Positions 16,353 to 25,967 are shown, numbered from the stretch's first letter. The stretch: 43,655 bases of DNA from Deltaproteobacteria bacterium (GCA_028713995.1 JAQTNF010000027.1:1-43655), one strand, 5' to 3'. Made by a program: numbers and translations. The notes: generated from the sequence alone by a model not told the origin.

Positions 16353-17449
16353 AGCAGGGCGCGAGGGGCGGGCGCGCTTCGGGACGCTTCAAAAGGCTCA
16401 AGCGCCGCATCTTCCCGCGCGGCCTTCGTTTCACCCGCGAGGGCAAGGTCTACGTGCTCGTGACGCTGGGCGTGGGCTTCGCCGCGGTGAACACGGGGAA
16501 CAACCTGCTCTTCCTGGTGCTCGGCCTCATGCTCGGGCTCATCATCGTGAGCGGCATCCTGTCCGAGGCGACCCTGCGAGGTCTCGTGCCTTGCCGCAAG
16601 TGCCCGCCGCGCGTGGAAGCTGGGCGCACGTTCTCGGTGGAGCTCTCCTTGAAGAACGAGAAACGTCGCGTGGCGTCGTACAGCGTGGAGCTGCGCGACG
16701 AGATCGATGGGCAGCCGTTCAAGCGCCGCTGCTTCTTCCTGCGCGTCGCGCCGGGCGAGGAGCGCGCCATATCGTACCGCTGCGAGCTGCCGCGCCGTGG
16801 GCTCGCGCGCTTCGACGGCATCGTGGTGTCGACGCGCTTCCCGTTCGGGCTCTTCGAGAAGCGGCGGTTCGCGACGTTCGAAAGCGAGGTCATCGTGCTG
16901 CCCGCGCCCCTCGACGTCCGGCTGCCGAGCGACATGGTGGTCCACGGAGCGGGCGGCCGCACCGCCGAGCGACGGGGGCCCGGGCAGGACTTCCTCGAGC
17001 TTCGGGAGATGGCCACGGGCGACGATCCGCGCCGCATCCACTGGCCGAGCAGCGCGCGCACAGGCACCCTGTTCCTCAGCGAGACCGAGGCCGAGGCCCA
17101 GGGCTTCGTCGAGGTCGTTCTCGATCCGGCTCCGGCCGGGCCGGGCGAGGACGGGCTCGCCCAAGCGGAGCTCAACATCCGCGCAGCCGGTTCGCTCGTG
17201 CGCGAGGCCGTCCGCCGCGGGCTCGCCGTGCGCCTCGTGACCGCCCCGCCGGCCGCGCTCACGGCCCACGGGCGCGACGGCGCGGTGGATCTGCTCGATC
17301 ACCTGGCGCTCATCGATCCGCAGGAGGCGCGCGCGTCCTCGCCCCCGGTCGGGAGGAGCGCGGGCGCGGTGCTCGTCGGCCCTCGTGCCCGCGGGAACGG
17401 GGTGAGCCACCGGATCGCCCTGCCACGTCCTGCGGCGCAAGGAGCCTAG
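16349..17449 (+). CDS. DUF58 membrane protein, MoxR partner
   Basis: This 366-residue protein starts at the GTG that overlaps the MoxR stop as GTGA, with GGTGGAG upstream. An upstream in-frame ATG at 16274 would overlap the ATPase gene deeply. Two hydrophobic segments lie near residues 30-75. The DUF58 signature is clear: RGPGQDFLELREMATGDDPR followed by RIHWPSSART. Members usually form a VWA-like domain that works with MoxR on an envelope target. The surroundings (MoxR before, transglutaminase after) are the classic three-gene arrangement. Confidence 0.92.
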
Positions 17450-17452
17450 AAC

Positions 17453-19570
17453 GTGGCATTCGGACGCACCCAGAAGATCCTCACCTTCGTGCTCGCGGCC
17501 GTGGCTGTCGCGCCGGTGCTCGCCTCGGGCGAAATCGGTGCGCCCTTCGGGGCGGCCTGCGCGGCGCTCTTCGTCGCCGGATGGTTCCTTGAGCCGCCTT
17601 TCACCCTGCGCCCGCGCTTTCGCCGCGGCGTGACCGCGGTGGTCGTCGTCCTGTTCGCCGTGCAGACGGCGCGCGCCTTCCTGGGCGGGCCGGTGGCGAG
17701 CCTCGGAATGGAGTTCGCCGCGGTCCTTCTCGGCCTGAAGCTCGCGAGCCGGGGCACGGCGGGCGACTACCAGCAGATCGTGGTCCTCGCGTTCCTCCAC
17801 GTCATCGCGTCGACCATCGTGGTGGACGACCTCTCCTACGCCGGCAGCTTCCTTGCGTTCGTGCTCCTCTCGCCGCCCGTGCTGGCGCTGGCGCACCTGC
17901 GCAGCGAGATGGAGAACCGCTTCGCCGCCGACCCGCGGGCCGGCGATCGCCGCATGCTCGAGCGCCTCCTCGCGTCCAAGCGCGTGGTCACGGGGAGCTT
18001 CCTGGCCGGGTCCGCGCTCCTGTCGTTGCCGGTGCTCGCGGTGACGGCCGTGCTCTTCATCACGTTCCCGCGCATCGGCTTCGGGCTCCTGGGGCGCATC
18101 CCGAGCAGCCGCTCGGTCCTGGGCTTCGCGGCCGAGGTCAAGCTCGGGGATCTGGAGCTGACGCGCCTCGAGGAGACCGTCCTCGTCAGGCTCGAGCCGG
18201 CCGTCCGGCCGAAAGCCGCGCCCGACCGGCTGCCCCTCAAGCTGCGCGGCGCCGCGTTCGACACCTACGTGAACAGCACGTGGAAGCAGTCGCGGCCGAA
18301 TGCGTGGACCCGCATGAAGTCGACGGACAATTATCACTTCCTGTCCGGACTGCCCGTGACGGACGACAGTGCCTCCTACGAGGTTTTCCTCGAATCCATG
18401 GACCCGCCCATCCTGTTCGTGCCCGAAGGCACCGGCCTCATCGTCACCAATTCCGTCATCAAGGCGGGCGTGCTCAAGCCGCGGTCGCTCGACGTGAACG
18501 ACATGGGCGCCGTGCGCTACCACGACGACGCCAAGGTGGGCATCAGGTATAAGGTGTCGCTGAACGGCTCGCCCCCCCCCGGACCCGCCCCCGACAAGGA
18601 GCGCGAGTACCGCTCCCTGCCGCCCGAAAGCGCGCGTCTTGCCGCCCTGGCCCGCGAGATGGCCGGGGCGGGGGCGGATCGCGAGCGCGCCGCAAGGCTC
18701 GTGCGCGGGCTGCAGACGAGGTACCGCTACTCCCTCGAGCCCGATCCCGCGGACAAGGCCGGCGGCGAGTCGACGCCGCTCGACCGGTTCCTGTTCCGGC
18801 GCCGCACGGGCAGCTGCGAGCACTTCGCCACGGCCCTCACGCTCATGTTGCGCACCGTGGGCATCCCGGCGCGGTTCGTCACCGGCTTCGGCAGCGCGGA
18901 GTGGAACCCCATCGGCGGGTACTACGCGGTCAGGGAGCGCTCCGCCCACTCGTGGACCGAGGCGTTCATCGCCGGCGGGTGGGTGACCCTCGACGCCACG
19001 CCCGCGGCCGAGGGCGCCCCCCGCACCCGACCGTCCACGTTCGCCCTGCTCGTCGACGCGCTCAGGATGCGCTGGCTCAAGCACGTGGTGGGCTACGACG
19101 TGGCGTCCCAGATGGCCATCGCCGACAGGGTCAGGAAAGGCTGGCTCGATCTGTTCGGGGAGCCGGGCGAGCGGGATCACGTGCGCCTGCCGAGATGGGC
19201 GCCGTGGGGCGCGGCCGGGGTCGTGGCGCTCGTTGCGGCGGTCTTCCTCTTCTTGCGCCGCCGGCGCTTCGGGTTCCGGCGCGCCGGTGCGAAATCCGGC
19301 GATCGCGGCGTTGCGGGCGAGGCCACCCGTCTGTACCGCGAGCTCGACCGCAGGCTGGCCCGGCTCGGCCTGGCCCGGCCGCCCGCGACCACCCCGCTCG
19401 AGCACATCGCGTCCGTGCGCGAGGCTTCCTCGCCGCTCGCCGGCCCGGTCGAGGAGATCACGACGCGCTACAACGAGGCGCGCTTCGGCGGCCGCGCCTT
19501 CGAGCCCGGGGAGGCCGAGCGCCTGCGAATGGCGATCCGCGAGCTGCGCGCACGAAAGGAAAACCCATGA
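17453..19570 (+). CDS. TgpA-like membrane transglutaminase (DUF3488-transglutaminase core)
   Basis: This 705-residue protein starts at GTG 17453, with AAGGAG upstream and 3 nt after the DUF58 stop. About six or seven N-terminal membrane helices (to about residue 210) precede an extracytoplasmic region with the transglutaminase core. The likely triad is Cys455 (in GSCEHFAT), His499 (in AHSWTE) and Asp514 (in LDATP). A further helix near 583-602 and a cytoplasmic DUF4129-like tail follow. Homologues such as Pseudomonas TgpA are essential periplasmic enzymes of unknown substrate. It overlaps the next gene by ATGA. Confidence 0.93.
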   Translation: MAFGRTQKILTFVLAAVAVAPVLASGEIGAPFGAACAALFVAGWFLEPPFTLRPRFRRGVTAVVVVLFAVQTARAFLGGPVASLGMEFAAVLLGLKLASRGTAGDYQQIVVLAFLHVIASTIVVDDLSYAGSFLAFVLLSPPVLALAHLRSEMENRFAADPRAGDRRMLERLLASKRVVTGSFLAGSALLSLPVLAVTAVLFITFPRIGFGLLGRIPSSRSVLGFAAEVKLGDLELTRLEETVLVRLEPAVRPKAAPDRLPLKLRGAAFDTYVNSTWKQSRPNAWTRMKSTDNYHFLSGLPVTDDSASYEVFLESMDPPILFVPEGTGLIVTNSVIKAGVLKPRSLDVNDMGAVRYHDDAKVGIRYKVSLNGSPPPGPAPDKEREYRSLPPESARLAALAREMAGAGADRERAARLVRGLQTRYRYSLEPDPADKAGGESTPLDRFLFRRRTGSCEHFATALTLMLRTVGIPARFVTGFGSAEWNPIGGYYAVRERSAHSWTEAFIAGGWVTLDATPAAEGAPRTRPSTFALLVDALRMRWLKHVVGYDVASQMAIADRVRKGWLDLFGEPGERDHVRLPRWAPWGAAGVVALVAAVFLFLRRRRFGFRRAGAKSGDRGVAGEATRLYRELDRRLARLGLARPPATTPLEHIASVREASSPLAGPVEEITTRYNEARFGGRAFEPGEAERLRMAIRELRARKENP

Positions 19571-20067
19571 GCTTCGGTCTCTTAAAGAGCACGGATTTTG
19601 CCCGGACCGTCTCGGAAAGCGCGGTTCGCTGGGCCCTGGGGCACGAGCCGCAATGCCGTCTGGATTTTCTGTTTTCCGTCGCCGTGACCGTTGCCGCTTC
19701 GTCCTTGTCCATATGTTATGGGCTTCAACAGTTTTCTCCCATCATCGACTCTCCGTTACCGCCACACATGGCGTCACATGTGGACCAGGCGTCCAACCGG
19801 TTCGGCCTGCAATTGAATAGACGCCGCGAGATCTTCGAGACCATGGCAGCCGCGGAGATCAAGCGCATCAAGGCCATACGAAAGGTCGGTGACGGATATC
19901 GAAGGAGAGCATCCTTCGGCTCTCAGGAAAAGGAATTCGCTCTGCGCACCGCGGAGGTCTTCGGCGTTCATGTTTCCGTGGTGTTCGCGATTCTCGATGA
20001 AGGCATTCGAGAGGGGTGGACCACCGGCGCGAACGCGGCGCCACTCATGCCGCGCCCGGTGTTCTAG
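19567..20067 (+). CDS. Hypothetical protein with one membrane helix
   Basis: This 166-residue protein starts in an ATGA overlap with the transglutaminase gene, with AAAGGA upstream. One hydrophobic helix (about 34-55) is followed by a basic, helical region with NRRREIFETMAAAEIKRIKAIRK. I recognise no family. Base composition becomes AT-richer here than in the genes before it, and this continues through the next gene. The overlap suggests it is co-translated with the upstream gene. It could instead be a recently joined unit. Confidence 0.65.
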   Translation: MSFGLLKSTDFARTVSESAVRWALGHEPQCRLDFLFSVAVTVAASSLSICYGLQQFSPIIDSPLPPHMASHVDQASNRFGLQLNRRREIFETMAAAEIKRIKAIRKVGDGYRRRASFGSQEKEFALRTAEVFGVHVSVVFAILDEGIREGWTTGANAAPLMPRPVF

Positions 20068-20078
20068 GAATGATCGCC

Positions 20079-21860
20079 ATGCCGGTTGCCACGTCCCAGC
20101 GCGTCGTCAAATGGGGAAAACCGCTCGACATGTTCGGTGTGAGATTGATCATCTCTATCTTTTTGTGCGCATTGCAGTTTCCCGGGCTATTTGTCGATCT
20201 CGACCGGACCGAGCCCAACGGCGACGCTCACCTGTTCTTCCATCACGAGGACATGGCGCGTCGAACGATTCTCTCCTATGGCGAGATGCCGGCGTGGGAT
20301 CCCTATTCGTGCGGCGGGATCCCCGGGATCGCCAACCCGCAAAATCCCGCGCTGTCTCCGGACATGGTCTTCCGGCTCGCCTTTGGGACGGATGCAGGTC
20401 GCCGGTTGGCCGTATTTCTTTTCTTTCTGTGCGGGCTCGAAGGCATGTTCCGCCTGGGCCGCCACTATGGCCTGAGCCCCTTGCCGAGCCTCTTTTCGGC
20501 AATGGTCTTTGCCATGTGCGGTCGTTTCACGGCGGCAACCGCGGTCGGCTGGCTCCACATGCTGACCTTCTTCCTCATCCCCGGCGTTCTTTTCTGTTTT
20601 GAACGGGGTCTGCGCTCATGGAGCTTCCGGATCCTGGGTGGCGCCTTGCTCGCCTGGATGATCCTCGGCGCGGGGACCTACCCCTTCCCCTATGCCTTGG
20701 TCGTGATCGGCCTGACCGCGGTCGTCCGCACCGTTGAAGCGCTGAGCAATCGGACGGAACAGAGAACTTTTCGCTGGTATTCGCCAGCAGCGACCCTTTG
20801 CTCGATGATCGGCATTGCGTTGTTGTTGTCAGCGGTTCGCACGCTGCCGCTCTCCATGGTCGTGTTCGGCCTTCCGCGCCACGTTCCCTTGTCCCCTTCG
20901 CAGTACAACGCGCAGCAGCTCATCGCGTTCTTGCTGGACGGCACCAGGAGCCACTACTCTTGTGAATACTATTTCCTCGGTCCGATTGCTCTTTTGCTCG
21001 CCTTCTTGTCCTGCCACAAAACCGCCCAGGGCGCGCGGATCATGGCGCTGGTCTTTTTCGTTCTGGCGCTCGGGAACTTCGCCCGCTTCGCGCCGTTCAG
21101 CCTGCTCTCCTCGCTGCCGTTGTTCAACCAGCTGCGCGCCGCCGAACGGCAGCTCATCGTCGTCATCATGTACCTGGCGCTGGCCGGCGGCTTTGGATTG
21201 GCGGGGATCGCCGCGCGGCCGCGCGTTCGTTTCTTGCCGACCTCCATCGGTTTTCTCCTTGCGCTGGCCGTTGCGGCTGTCGCGGTCACGCAACTCAACG
21301 ATGCCAACCGCATTCGAGCCGGAAAGGTCTACATCGATCCAGCGCCGCTCTCTGATACGGAAAACGGATTCAGGCAGGCCCGCGGAAATTTCCGCGCTCC
21401 ACAGTATTTCGGGGCGCTCAATCTCGGCAACCTGGCCTGCAACGAGGCGACTCCTTTCCCGAAGTCGGCTGCGCTTCGGGCCGATCTGCCCGCCGAGGAG
21501 TACCCCCTTGATCCGACCGTCGCACGGGTGAACCGATTGCGCTGGACGCCGAATTCAATCGCCCTGCGCGTCCGAGCAAACAAGCCGACGCGGATCCTGG
21601 TCAATCAGAATTACAACCGCTATTGGACCGCAAACATTGGAGGAATACGAAATCACCACGGATTGCTCGCCGTCGATGTGCCCCAAGGGAAATGGCGATT
21701 GAAATTGGTCTATCGCGACCCATGGCAGCGTGTCGGGGCACTGATCTCCTCAATCGCGTTGCTATCGGCCCTGGCCTTCTATGTGACCCTGGCGCTCCGA
21801 AAGTGGCGCGCGTTGCGTCAATGCTGGCGCGGGTGGACGTGGAGCCCGGAAACCCGTTGA
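20079..21860 (+). CDS. YfhO-like multi-pass membrane protein
   Basis: This is 593 residues from the ATG at 20079, chosen because AGGA sits 9 nt upstream; ATG 20070 directly abuts that AGGA. About 12 hydrophobic segments are present. Early motifs GDAHLFFHHEDMARR, MPAWDPYSCGG and IANPQNPALSPD match the first extracytoplasmic loop of YfhO/GT-C-type glycosyltransferases, where acidic residues bind lipid-linked sugar. The C-terminal soluble part (NYNRYWTANIGG, DVPQGKWRLKLVYRDP) also fits YfhO. It may glycosylate envelope polymers. It is AT-richer than its neighbours, and its stop overlaps the rpoZ promoter. Confidence 0.8.
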   Translation: MPVATSQRVVKWGKPLDMFGVRLIISIFLCALQFPGLFVDLDRTEPNGDAHLFFHHEDMARRTILSYGEMPAWDPYSCGGIPGIANPQNPALSPDMVFRLAFGTDAGRRLAVFLFFLCGLEGMFRLGRHYGLSPLPSLFSAMVFAMCGRFTAATAVGWLHMLTFFLIPGVLFCFERGLRSWSFRILGGALLAWMILGAGTYPFPYALVVIGLTAVVRTVEALSNRTEQRTFRWYSPAATLCSMIGIALLLSAVRTLPLSMVVFGLPRHVPLSPSQYNAQQLIAFLLDGTRSHYSCEYYFLGPIALLLAFLSCHKTAQGARIMALVFFVLALGNFARFAPFSLLSSLPLFNQLRAAERQLIVVIMYLALAGGFGLAGIAARPRVRFLPTSIGFLLALAVAAVAVTQLNDANRIRAGKVYIDPAPLSDTENGFRQARGNFRAPQYFGALNLGNLACNEATPFPKSAALRADLPAEEYPLDPTVARVNRLRWTPNSIALRVRANKPTRILVNQNYNRYWTANIGGIRNHHGLLAVDVPQGKWRLKLVYRDPWQRVGALISSIALLSALAFYVTLALRKWRALRQCWRGWTWSPETR

Positions 21861-21885
21861 AAATCCGACGGGCCCGGCGTATGGT
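21857..21885 (+). promoter_or_regulatory. Sigma70-type promoter of rpoZ
   Basis: TTGAAA (21857-21862) overlaps the stop codon of the YfhO-like gene. A 17-nt spacer and TATGGT (21880-21885) follow, about 33 nt before the rpoZ ATG. Confidence 0.6.
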
Positions 21886-21918
21886 TCGCCCCCATCGGGG
21901 CTTCCAAGGAGGAACCAC

Positions 21919-22164
21919 ATGGCACGCGTGACCGTCGAAGACTGCCTGGACAGGATCCCGAGCCGCTTCGCTCTCGTGATCGTGGCCGCCAAGCGCACCC
22001 GCCAGATCCTGAAGGGCTCGAACGCCAAGGTGAAGAGCAAGAACAGGGCGGCCGTGACGGCCCTGCGCGAGATCGCCTCCGGCGCGGTCTACGTCGAGCA
22101 GGACATCCGCGAGCTCATGGAGCAGTACATCGAGTCCACGCACATCGCGCGCCCGGGCCGGTAA
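21919..22164 (+). CDS. rpoZ: RNA polymerase omega subunit
   Basis: This 81-residue protein has AAGGAGG ahead of the ATG. It opens with MARVTVEDCLDRIPSRFALV, the conserved omega start, and continues with AAKRTRQI and the KNRAAVTALREIA helix. Omega binds the beta-prime subunit and assists polymerase assembly; in many bacteria it forms part of the ppGpp site. It is often paired with gmk, but here it stands alone, convergent with the flippase-like gene. Confidence 0.95.
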   Translation: MARVTVEDCLDRIPSRFALVIVAAKRTRQILKGSNAKVKSKNRAAVTALREIASGAVYVEQDIRELMEQYIESTHIARPGR

Positions 22165-22181
22165 CCCCACCCCTCGAACCG

Positions 22182-23264
22182 CTACGCTTCGTCCCCGGCG
22201 GCCTTGAGCCCGGTCGCGCGCCGCAGATCCGCGAGCCCCATGCCCTCCAGCGAGAGCCCGAGCGCCCCGGCCAGGCTGCCGAGCGAGATGTCGATGGCAT
22301 GGCTGAAGATGGCGAACCCCAGGGCCTCCTCCTTGGGGATGCCGAAAACCTGGTTCAGCGCGAACACCACCGCCGCGTGGTACACGCCCAGGAAGGCCGG
22401 CAGTGACGGGAGCGCCACCCCGCCGCTCACGGCGGCCGTGACGAGCAGCACCATGGGAACAATCAGAGGAGCACCCGGGCCTTCAGGCGGCAGGCCGAAG
22501 GCCTTGAACCTGAGAATCATTCCCGCGAGCATGAAGAACCAGATGCCCGCGGCCAGGAGGGTCGTGGTGAACAGCCCGCGGGACGTGGACAGGGCATTGA
22601 AACCGGACGAGAAACGCACCGCCAGGTTCCATGCCAGCACGCGCAGGCGCCGGCCCGGATCGGGCGCGATCTCGGCCCACTTTCGCCTCGAAATGACGGC
22701 CAGCACCACGAACGCGAGGGTCAGCCCGGCACCGACCGCGATCGCGCCGTATTTGCCGGCAAGGACAAGCTGCCGGAAATGGTAGGTGTCGGGATGGCTG
22801 ATGTCGGGCACCGGGGCCACGAGCGTGGCCGCGATCCCGATGTATACGAACATGGCCAGATCGAGGAGCCGTTCGAGGGCCAGCGCGCCCGCCACCGAGG
22901 CGATCCCCACCTCGGCGCGGCGGGCCAGGCCCACGCAACGCACCGCCTCGCCCATGCGGAACGGCAGCACGTTGTTGGCGAGGTACCCGATGCAGATGTA
23001 CTTGTAGGCCGTGCCCATGGTCACGTTCCCAAGCGGACGGATCAGGTGGCGGATGAGCAACGCCCGGATCGTCACCACCCCGAACCAGTACAGGAAGATG
23101 TTGCCGACGAGCGGCAGCACGCGGATGTGGCTGGCGGATGCGACGAGCTTCCCGAAATCGATATCGTGGAACACATAGGTGAGGCTCAGCGCGGAGAGAA
23201 TCACGCCCGCCGCGCCGAACACGATGCGCTTCTTCACCTTGAATCCGGAACCGATGCCGGTCAC
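22182..23264 (-). CDS. Flippase-like / LPG synthase transmembrane-domain protein (UPF0104)
   Basis: This is 360 residues from the GTG at 23264, which has GAGGAGGAGG about 8 nt upstream. Longer frames starting at TTG 23348 or ATG 23330 would run through the gpsA promoter. About eight membrane helices are present, with the family motifs GYLANNVLPFRMGEAVRC and ALALERLLDL, and a late AVSGGVALPSLPAFLGVYHAA. Relatives (AglD/MprF membrane part) flip or modify lipid-linked compounds. The specific substrate is unknown. It is divergent from gpsA. Confidence 0.87.
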   Translation of the reverse strand: MTGIGSGFKVKKRIVFGAAGVILSALSLTYVFHDIDFGKLVASASHIRVLPLVGNIFLYWFGVVTIRALLIRHLIRPLGNVTMGTAYKYICIGYLANNVLPFRMGEAVRCVGLARRAEVGIASVAGALALERLLDLAMFVYIGIAATLVAPVPDISHPDTYHFRQLVLAGKYGAIAVGAGLTLAFVVLAVISRRKWAEIAPDPGRRLRVLAWNLAVRFSSGFNALSTSRGLFTTTLLAAGIWFFMLAGMILRFKAFGLPPEGPGAPLIVPMVLLVTAAVSGGVALPSLPAFLGVYHAAVVFALNQVFGIPKEEALGFAIFSHAIDISLGSLAGALGLSLEGMGLADLRRATGLKAAGDEA

Positions 23265-23311
23265 CCGCGCCTCCTCCTCGCCTTCGCGCCGCGGCGCCGC
23301 TTCGCAGCGGC

Positions 23312-23341
23312 TTGCAACGGCGCGAGCCATTGGCCTATGAT
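23312..23341 (+). promoter_or_regulatory. Sigma70-type promoter abutting gpsA start codon
   Basis: TTGCAA (23312-23317), an 18-nt spacer and TATGAT (23336-23341) end 6 nt before the gpsA ATG at 23348. The predicted transcript start falls on or beside the start codon, and no Shine-Dalgarno site is visible, so gpsA is probably leaderless. Confidence 0.65.
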
Positions 23342-23347
23342 CCGCCA

Positions 23348-24355
23348 ATGAGCGAACAGCCTATCACAATCCTCGGCGGCGGAAGCATGGGAACTGCGCT
23401 CGGCAAGATGCTGGGCGACACTGGGATCCCGGTCAGGCTGTGGGTCTACGAGCCCGAGCTCGTCGCCGAGATCAACTCGAAGAGGGAGAATACCCTGTTT
23501 CTGCCGGGCTCCCCGCTCCCCGCGGCGCTCTTCGCCACGGGCTCCATGGCCGAGGCCCTGTCCGGCGCGGGGCTCGTCATCTCGGCCATGCCCGCCCAGG
23601 TCGTGCGGCGGGTGTGGACCGCGGCCGCGCCCCACCTGGCTCCGGGCGCGGTGGTGGTGAGCGCGTCCAAGGGCATCGAGGTGGGCTCGGCCAAGATCAT
23701 GTCCGAGGTGCTGGCCGAGGTCTTGGACCCGCGGGCGCGCCTCGCGTTCCTGTCCGGCCCCAGCTTCGCCAAGGAGGTGGCCGCGGGCCAGCCCACGGCC
23801 GTGGTGGTCGCCTCGACGAGCGCCGAGGTCGGCGCGCTCGTCCAGAAGACCATGTTCGGGCCGAACTTCCGCGTCTACACCACCGACGACGTGGTGGGCG
23901 TGGAGCTGGGCGGCGCGCTCAAGAACGTGATCGCCATCGCCGTGGGCGCGGCCGAGGGCCTGGGGCTCGGCCACAACGCGCGCGCGGCCCTCATCACGCG
24001 CGGGCTGGCGGAGATCTCCCGGCTGGCGGTAGTGTGCGGCGCGAACCCGCTCACCCTGGCCGGCCTGGCCGGCGTGGGCGATCTCGTGCTCACCTGCACC
24101 GGGCACTTGAGCCGCAATCTTCAGGTGGGCATCCGGCTCGGCCGCGGGGAGCGCCTCGCCGACATCGTGGGCGGCATGCGCATGGTGGCCGAAGGCGTCG
24201 AGACCTCGCGCTCGGCCAAGGCGCTGGCGGACGGCAGGGGTGTCGAGATGCCCATCACCGATGTGGTGGTCGGCATCATCGATGGAGCGCTCGCCCCGGC
24301 CGACGCGGTGCGCGAGCTCATGTCACGCCGGATGCGGTCGGAGCGGGAGCGCTAG
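23348..24355 (+). CDS. gpsA: Glycerol-3-phosphate dehydrogenase [NAD(P)+]
   Basis: This is 335 residues from ATG 23348. The Rossmann start ITILGGGSMGTALGKML binds the cofactor. SAMPAQVVR, SASKGIE, FLSGPSFAKEV, VGVELGGALKNVIAIAVG (with the catalytic Lys), GLGDNxxA-like GLGHNARAALITRGL and GVGDLVLTCTG are all in family order. It reduces dihydroxyacetone phosphate to sn-glycerol-3-phosphate for phospholipid synthesis in the cytoplasm. An odd point is His in the GLGxNARA segment, where Asp or Phe is common. The sensor kinase gene follows after 4 nt. Confidence 0.96.
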   Translation: MSEQPITILGGGSMGTALGKMLGDTGIPVRLWVYEPELVAEINSKRENTLFLPGSPLPAALFATGSMAEALSGAGLVISAMPAQVVRRVWTAAAPHLAPGAVVVSASKGIEVGSAKIMSEVLAEVLDPRARLAFLSGPSFAKEVAAGQPTAVVVASTSAEVGALVQKTMFGPNFRVYTTDDVVGVELGGALKNVIAIAVGAAEGLGLGHNARAALITRGLAEISRLAVVCGANPLTLAGLAGVGDLVLTCTGHLSRNLQVGIRLGRGERLADIVGGMRMVAEGVETSRSAKALADGRGVEMPITDVVVGIIDGALAPADAVRELMSRRMRSERER

Positions 24356-24359
24356 ATCC

Positions 24360-25967
24360 TTGCGCTTCCTCCTGCGCAACGCCGTCTTCGTCCTGTTCAT
24401 CGCTGTCATCGTGGCCGTCATCTTCCTCGGCCGCCTGAGCTTCGGCACGGCCGTGAGCTTCGGCGAGTGGGGTGAGCGGTCGATCGCCGAGAGCACGCTG
24501 CTCATCGCCCGGGAGAAGGTCGAGCGCGTGGAGGAGGTGATCAACTCCACGGATCGGTCGTACTTCCACATCCTCGACCCGAGCCCGGACGCGGCCGCGG
24601 TGGCGTGCGAGCGCTGGCAGCGCGTCATCCGCTTCTCGCGGCTCGTGGAGGCCGCGGCGCTGGTGGACGAGCGCGACGAGATCGAGCTCTTCCTCTACCG
24701 GGACCCGAGCCCGCAGCGCGCCTCCGCGCTGCGCAACCTGTTCGACCGCGAGGTCATCCCGCTCATCGACCGGTACGAGTCGATGGATCAACCCAAGCAC
24801 CTGCACGGCCCCGTGGGCAGCGACGTGCGCCTCGTCACCTTCCTCACGACCATGTTCGACGGCCACGAGCACACGGCCTGCCTGCTGTACGACAACGACG
24901 AGATCTCGAAGGTGCTCTTCGACAACCTGCTCGGCAACGTCGAGCCGGATCGCATCGTCAACGTCATCGACAACGAAAACCGGCTGATCTACGGCCGCGA
25001 CCTGGGAACGGCCGGCGAGTTCATCGTGGGCGTGCGCTTCCCCTCCACGCTCTACAGGTGGCGCGTGCAGCTCGCCCCGCGCTCGGCGGCGCTCTTCACG
25101 TCCAAGGCCCAGACCCAGCGCTTCTCGAAGGCCATGTTCATCCCGCTCGCGCTCGGCATCATCGTGTTCGGCATGGTGGTCCTCTACCTGTCGATCGTGC
25201 GCGAGCGGCGTCTCAGCCGTCTGAAGAGCGACTTCATCGCCAACGTGTCCCACGAGCTCAAGACGCCGCTCTCGCTCATCCGCATGTTCAGCGAGCTGCT
25301 CATGATGGGGCAGGCCGGCGACGAGGCCAAGACGCGCCGCTACCACGGGATCATCCTGCGCGAGACCGAGCGCCTGACGACCCTCATCGACAACGTGCTC
25401 GATCTTTCCAAGATCGAGCGCGGCAAGGCGGCGTACGAGTTCCAGATCCAGAGCATCGCGGACGTCGTGGAACGCGGCGTGGAGATCTACCGGTACCGGC
25501 TCGAGAAGCTCGGCATCCGTCTCGAGTACACGGTCGACCCCGACCTGCCGCTGCTCAGTATCGACGATCACGCCATCACGCTCCTCGTCATCAACCTGAT
25601 AGACAACGCGGCCAAGTACGGGAAGGGCACGGACGTGATCGGGGTGATGCTCAGGAACACGCGCGGCGGCGTGACGCTCGAAGTGTACGATCACGGACCG
25701 GGCATTCCGGCGGGCCAGCTGCGACGCGTGTTCGAGCGCTTCTACCGCGTTTCGAGCGCCGAGACGCGCACGCAGCGCGGCTCCGGGATCGGGCTCAGCC
25801 TCGTGCGCCACATCACGGAGGCCCACGGCGGAAGCGTCGCCGTGACGAGCGAGCCGGGGTTGGAGACGCGCTTCACGGTCACGATTCCGGTCGCGCCGCC
25901 CGAAAAACGGCGGGCGTCCCACCCGATCGCGCCGAAGGCCTCTAGTTCTGCCCCAGGACCTTCTTGA
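24360..25967 (+). CDS. Sensor histidine kinase, two membrane helices with periplasmic domain
   Basis: This is 535 residues from the TTG at 24360, the only plausible start after the gpsA stop; GGGAG lies upstream. Helices at about 4-24 and 258-280 enclose a roughly 230-residue extracytoplasmic sensor of unrecognised type. The kinase core is complete: H-box SDFIANVSHELKTPLSLI (His298), N-box VINLIDNAAKYG, G1 DHGPGIP, F-box FERFYR and G2 GSGIGLSL. Unlike the kinase-like pair at 13-15 kb, nothing essential is missing. No response regulator is adjacent. Its end overlaps the convergent FHA gene by 26 nt. Confidence 0.92.
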   Translation: MRFLLRNAVFVLFIAVIVAVIFLGRLSFGTAVSFGEWGERSIAESTLLIAREKVERVEEVINSTDRSYFHILDPSPDAAAVACERWQRVIRFSRLVEAAALVDERDEIELFLYRDPSPQRASALRNLFDREVIPLIDRYESMDQPKHLHGPVGSDVRLVTFLTTMFDGHEHTACLLYDNDEISKVLFDNLLGNVEPDRIVNVIDNENRLIYGRDLGTAGEFIVGVRFPSTLYRWRVQLAPRSAALFTSKAQTQRFSKAMFIPLALGIIVFGMVVLYLSIVRERRLSRLKSDFIANVSHELKTPLSLIRMFSELLMMGQAGDEAKTRRYHGIILRETERLTTLIDNVLDLSKIERGKAAYEFQIQSIADVVERGVEIYRYRLEKLGIRLEYTVDPDLPLLSIDDHAITLLVINLIDNAAKYGKGTDVIGVMLRNTRGGVTLEVYDHGPGIPAGQLRRVFERFYRVSSAETRTQRGSGIGLSLVRHITEAHGGSVAVTSEPGLETRFTVTIPVAPPEKRRASHPIAPKASSSAPGPS

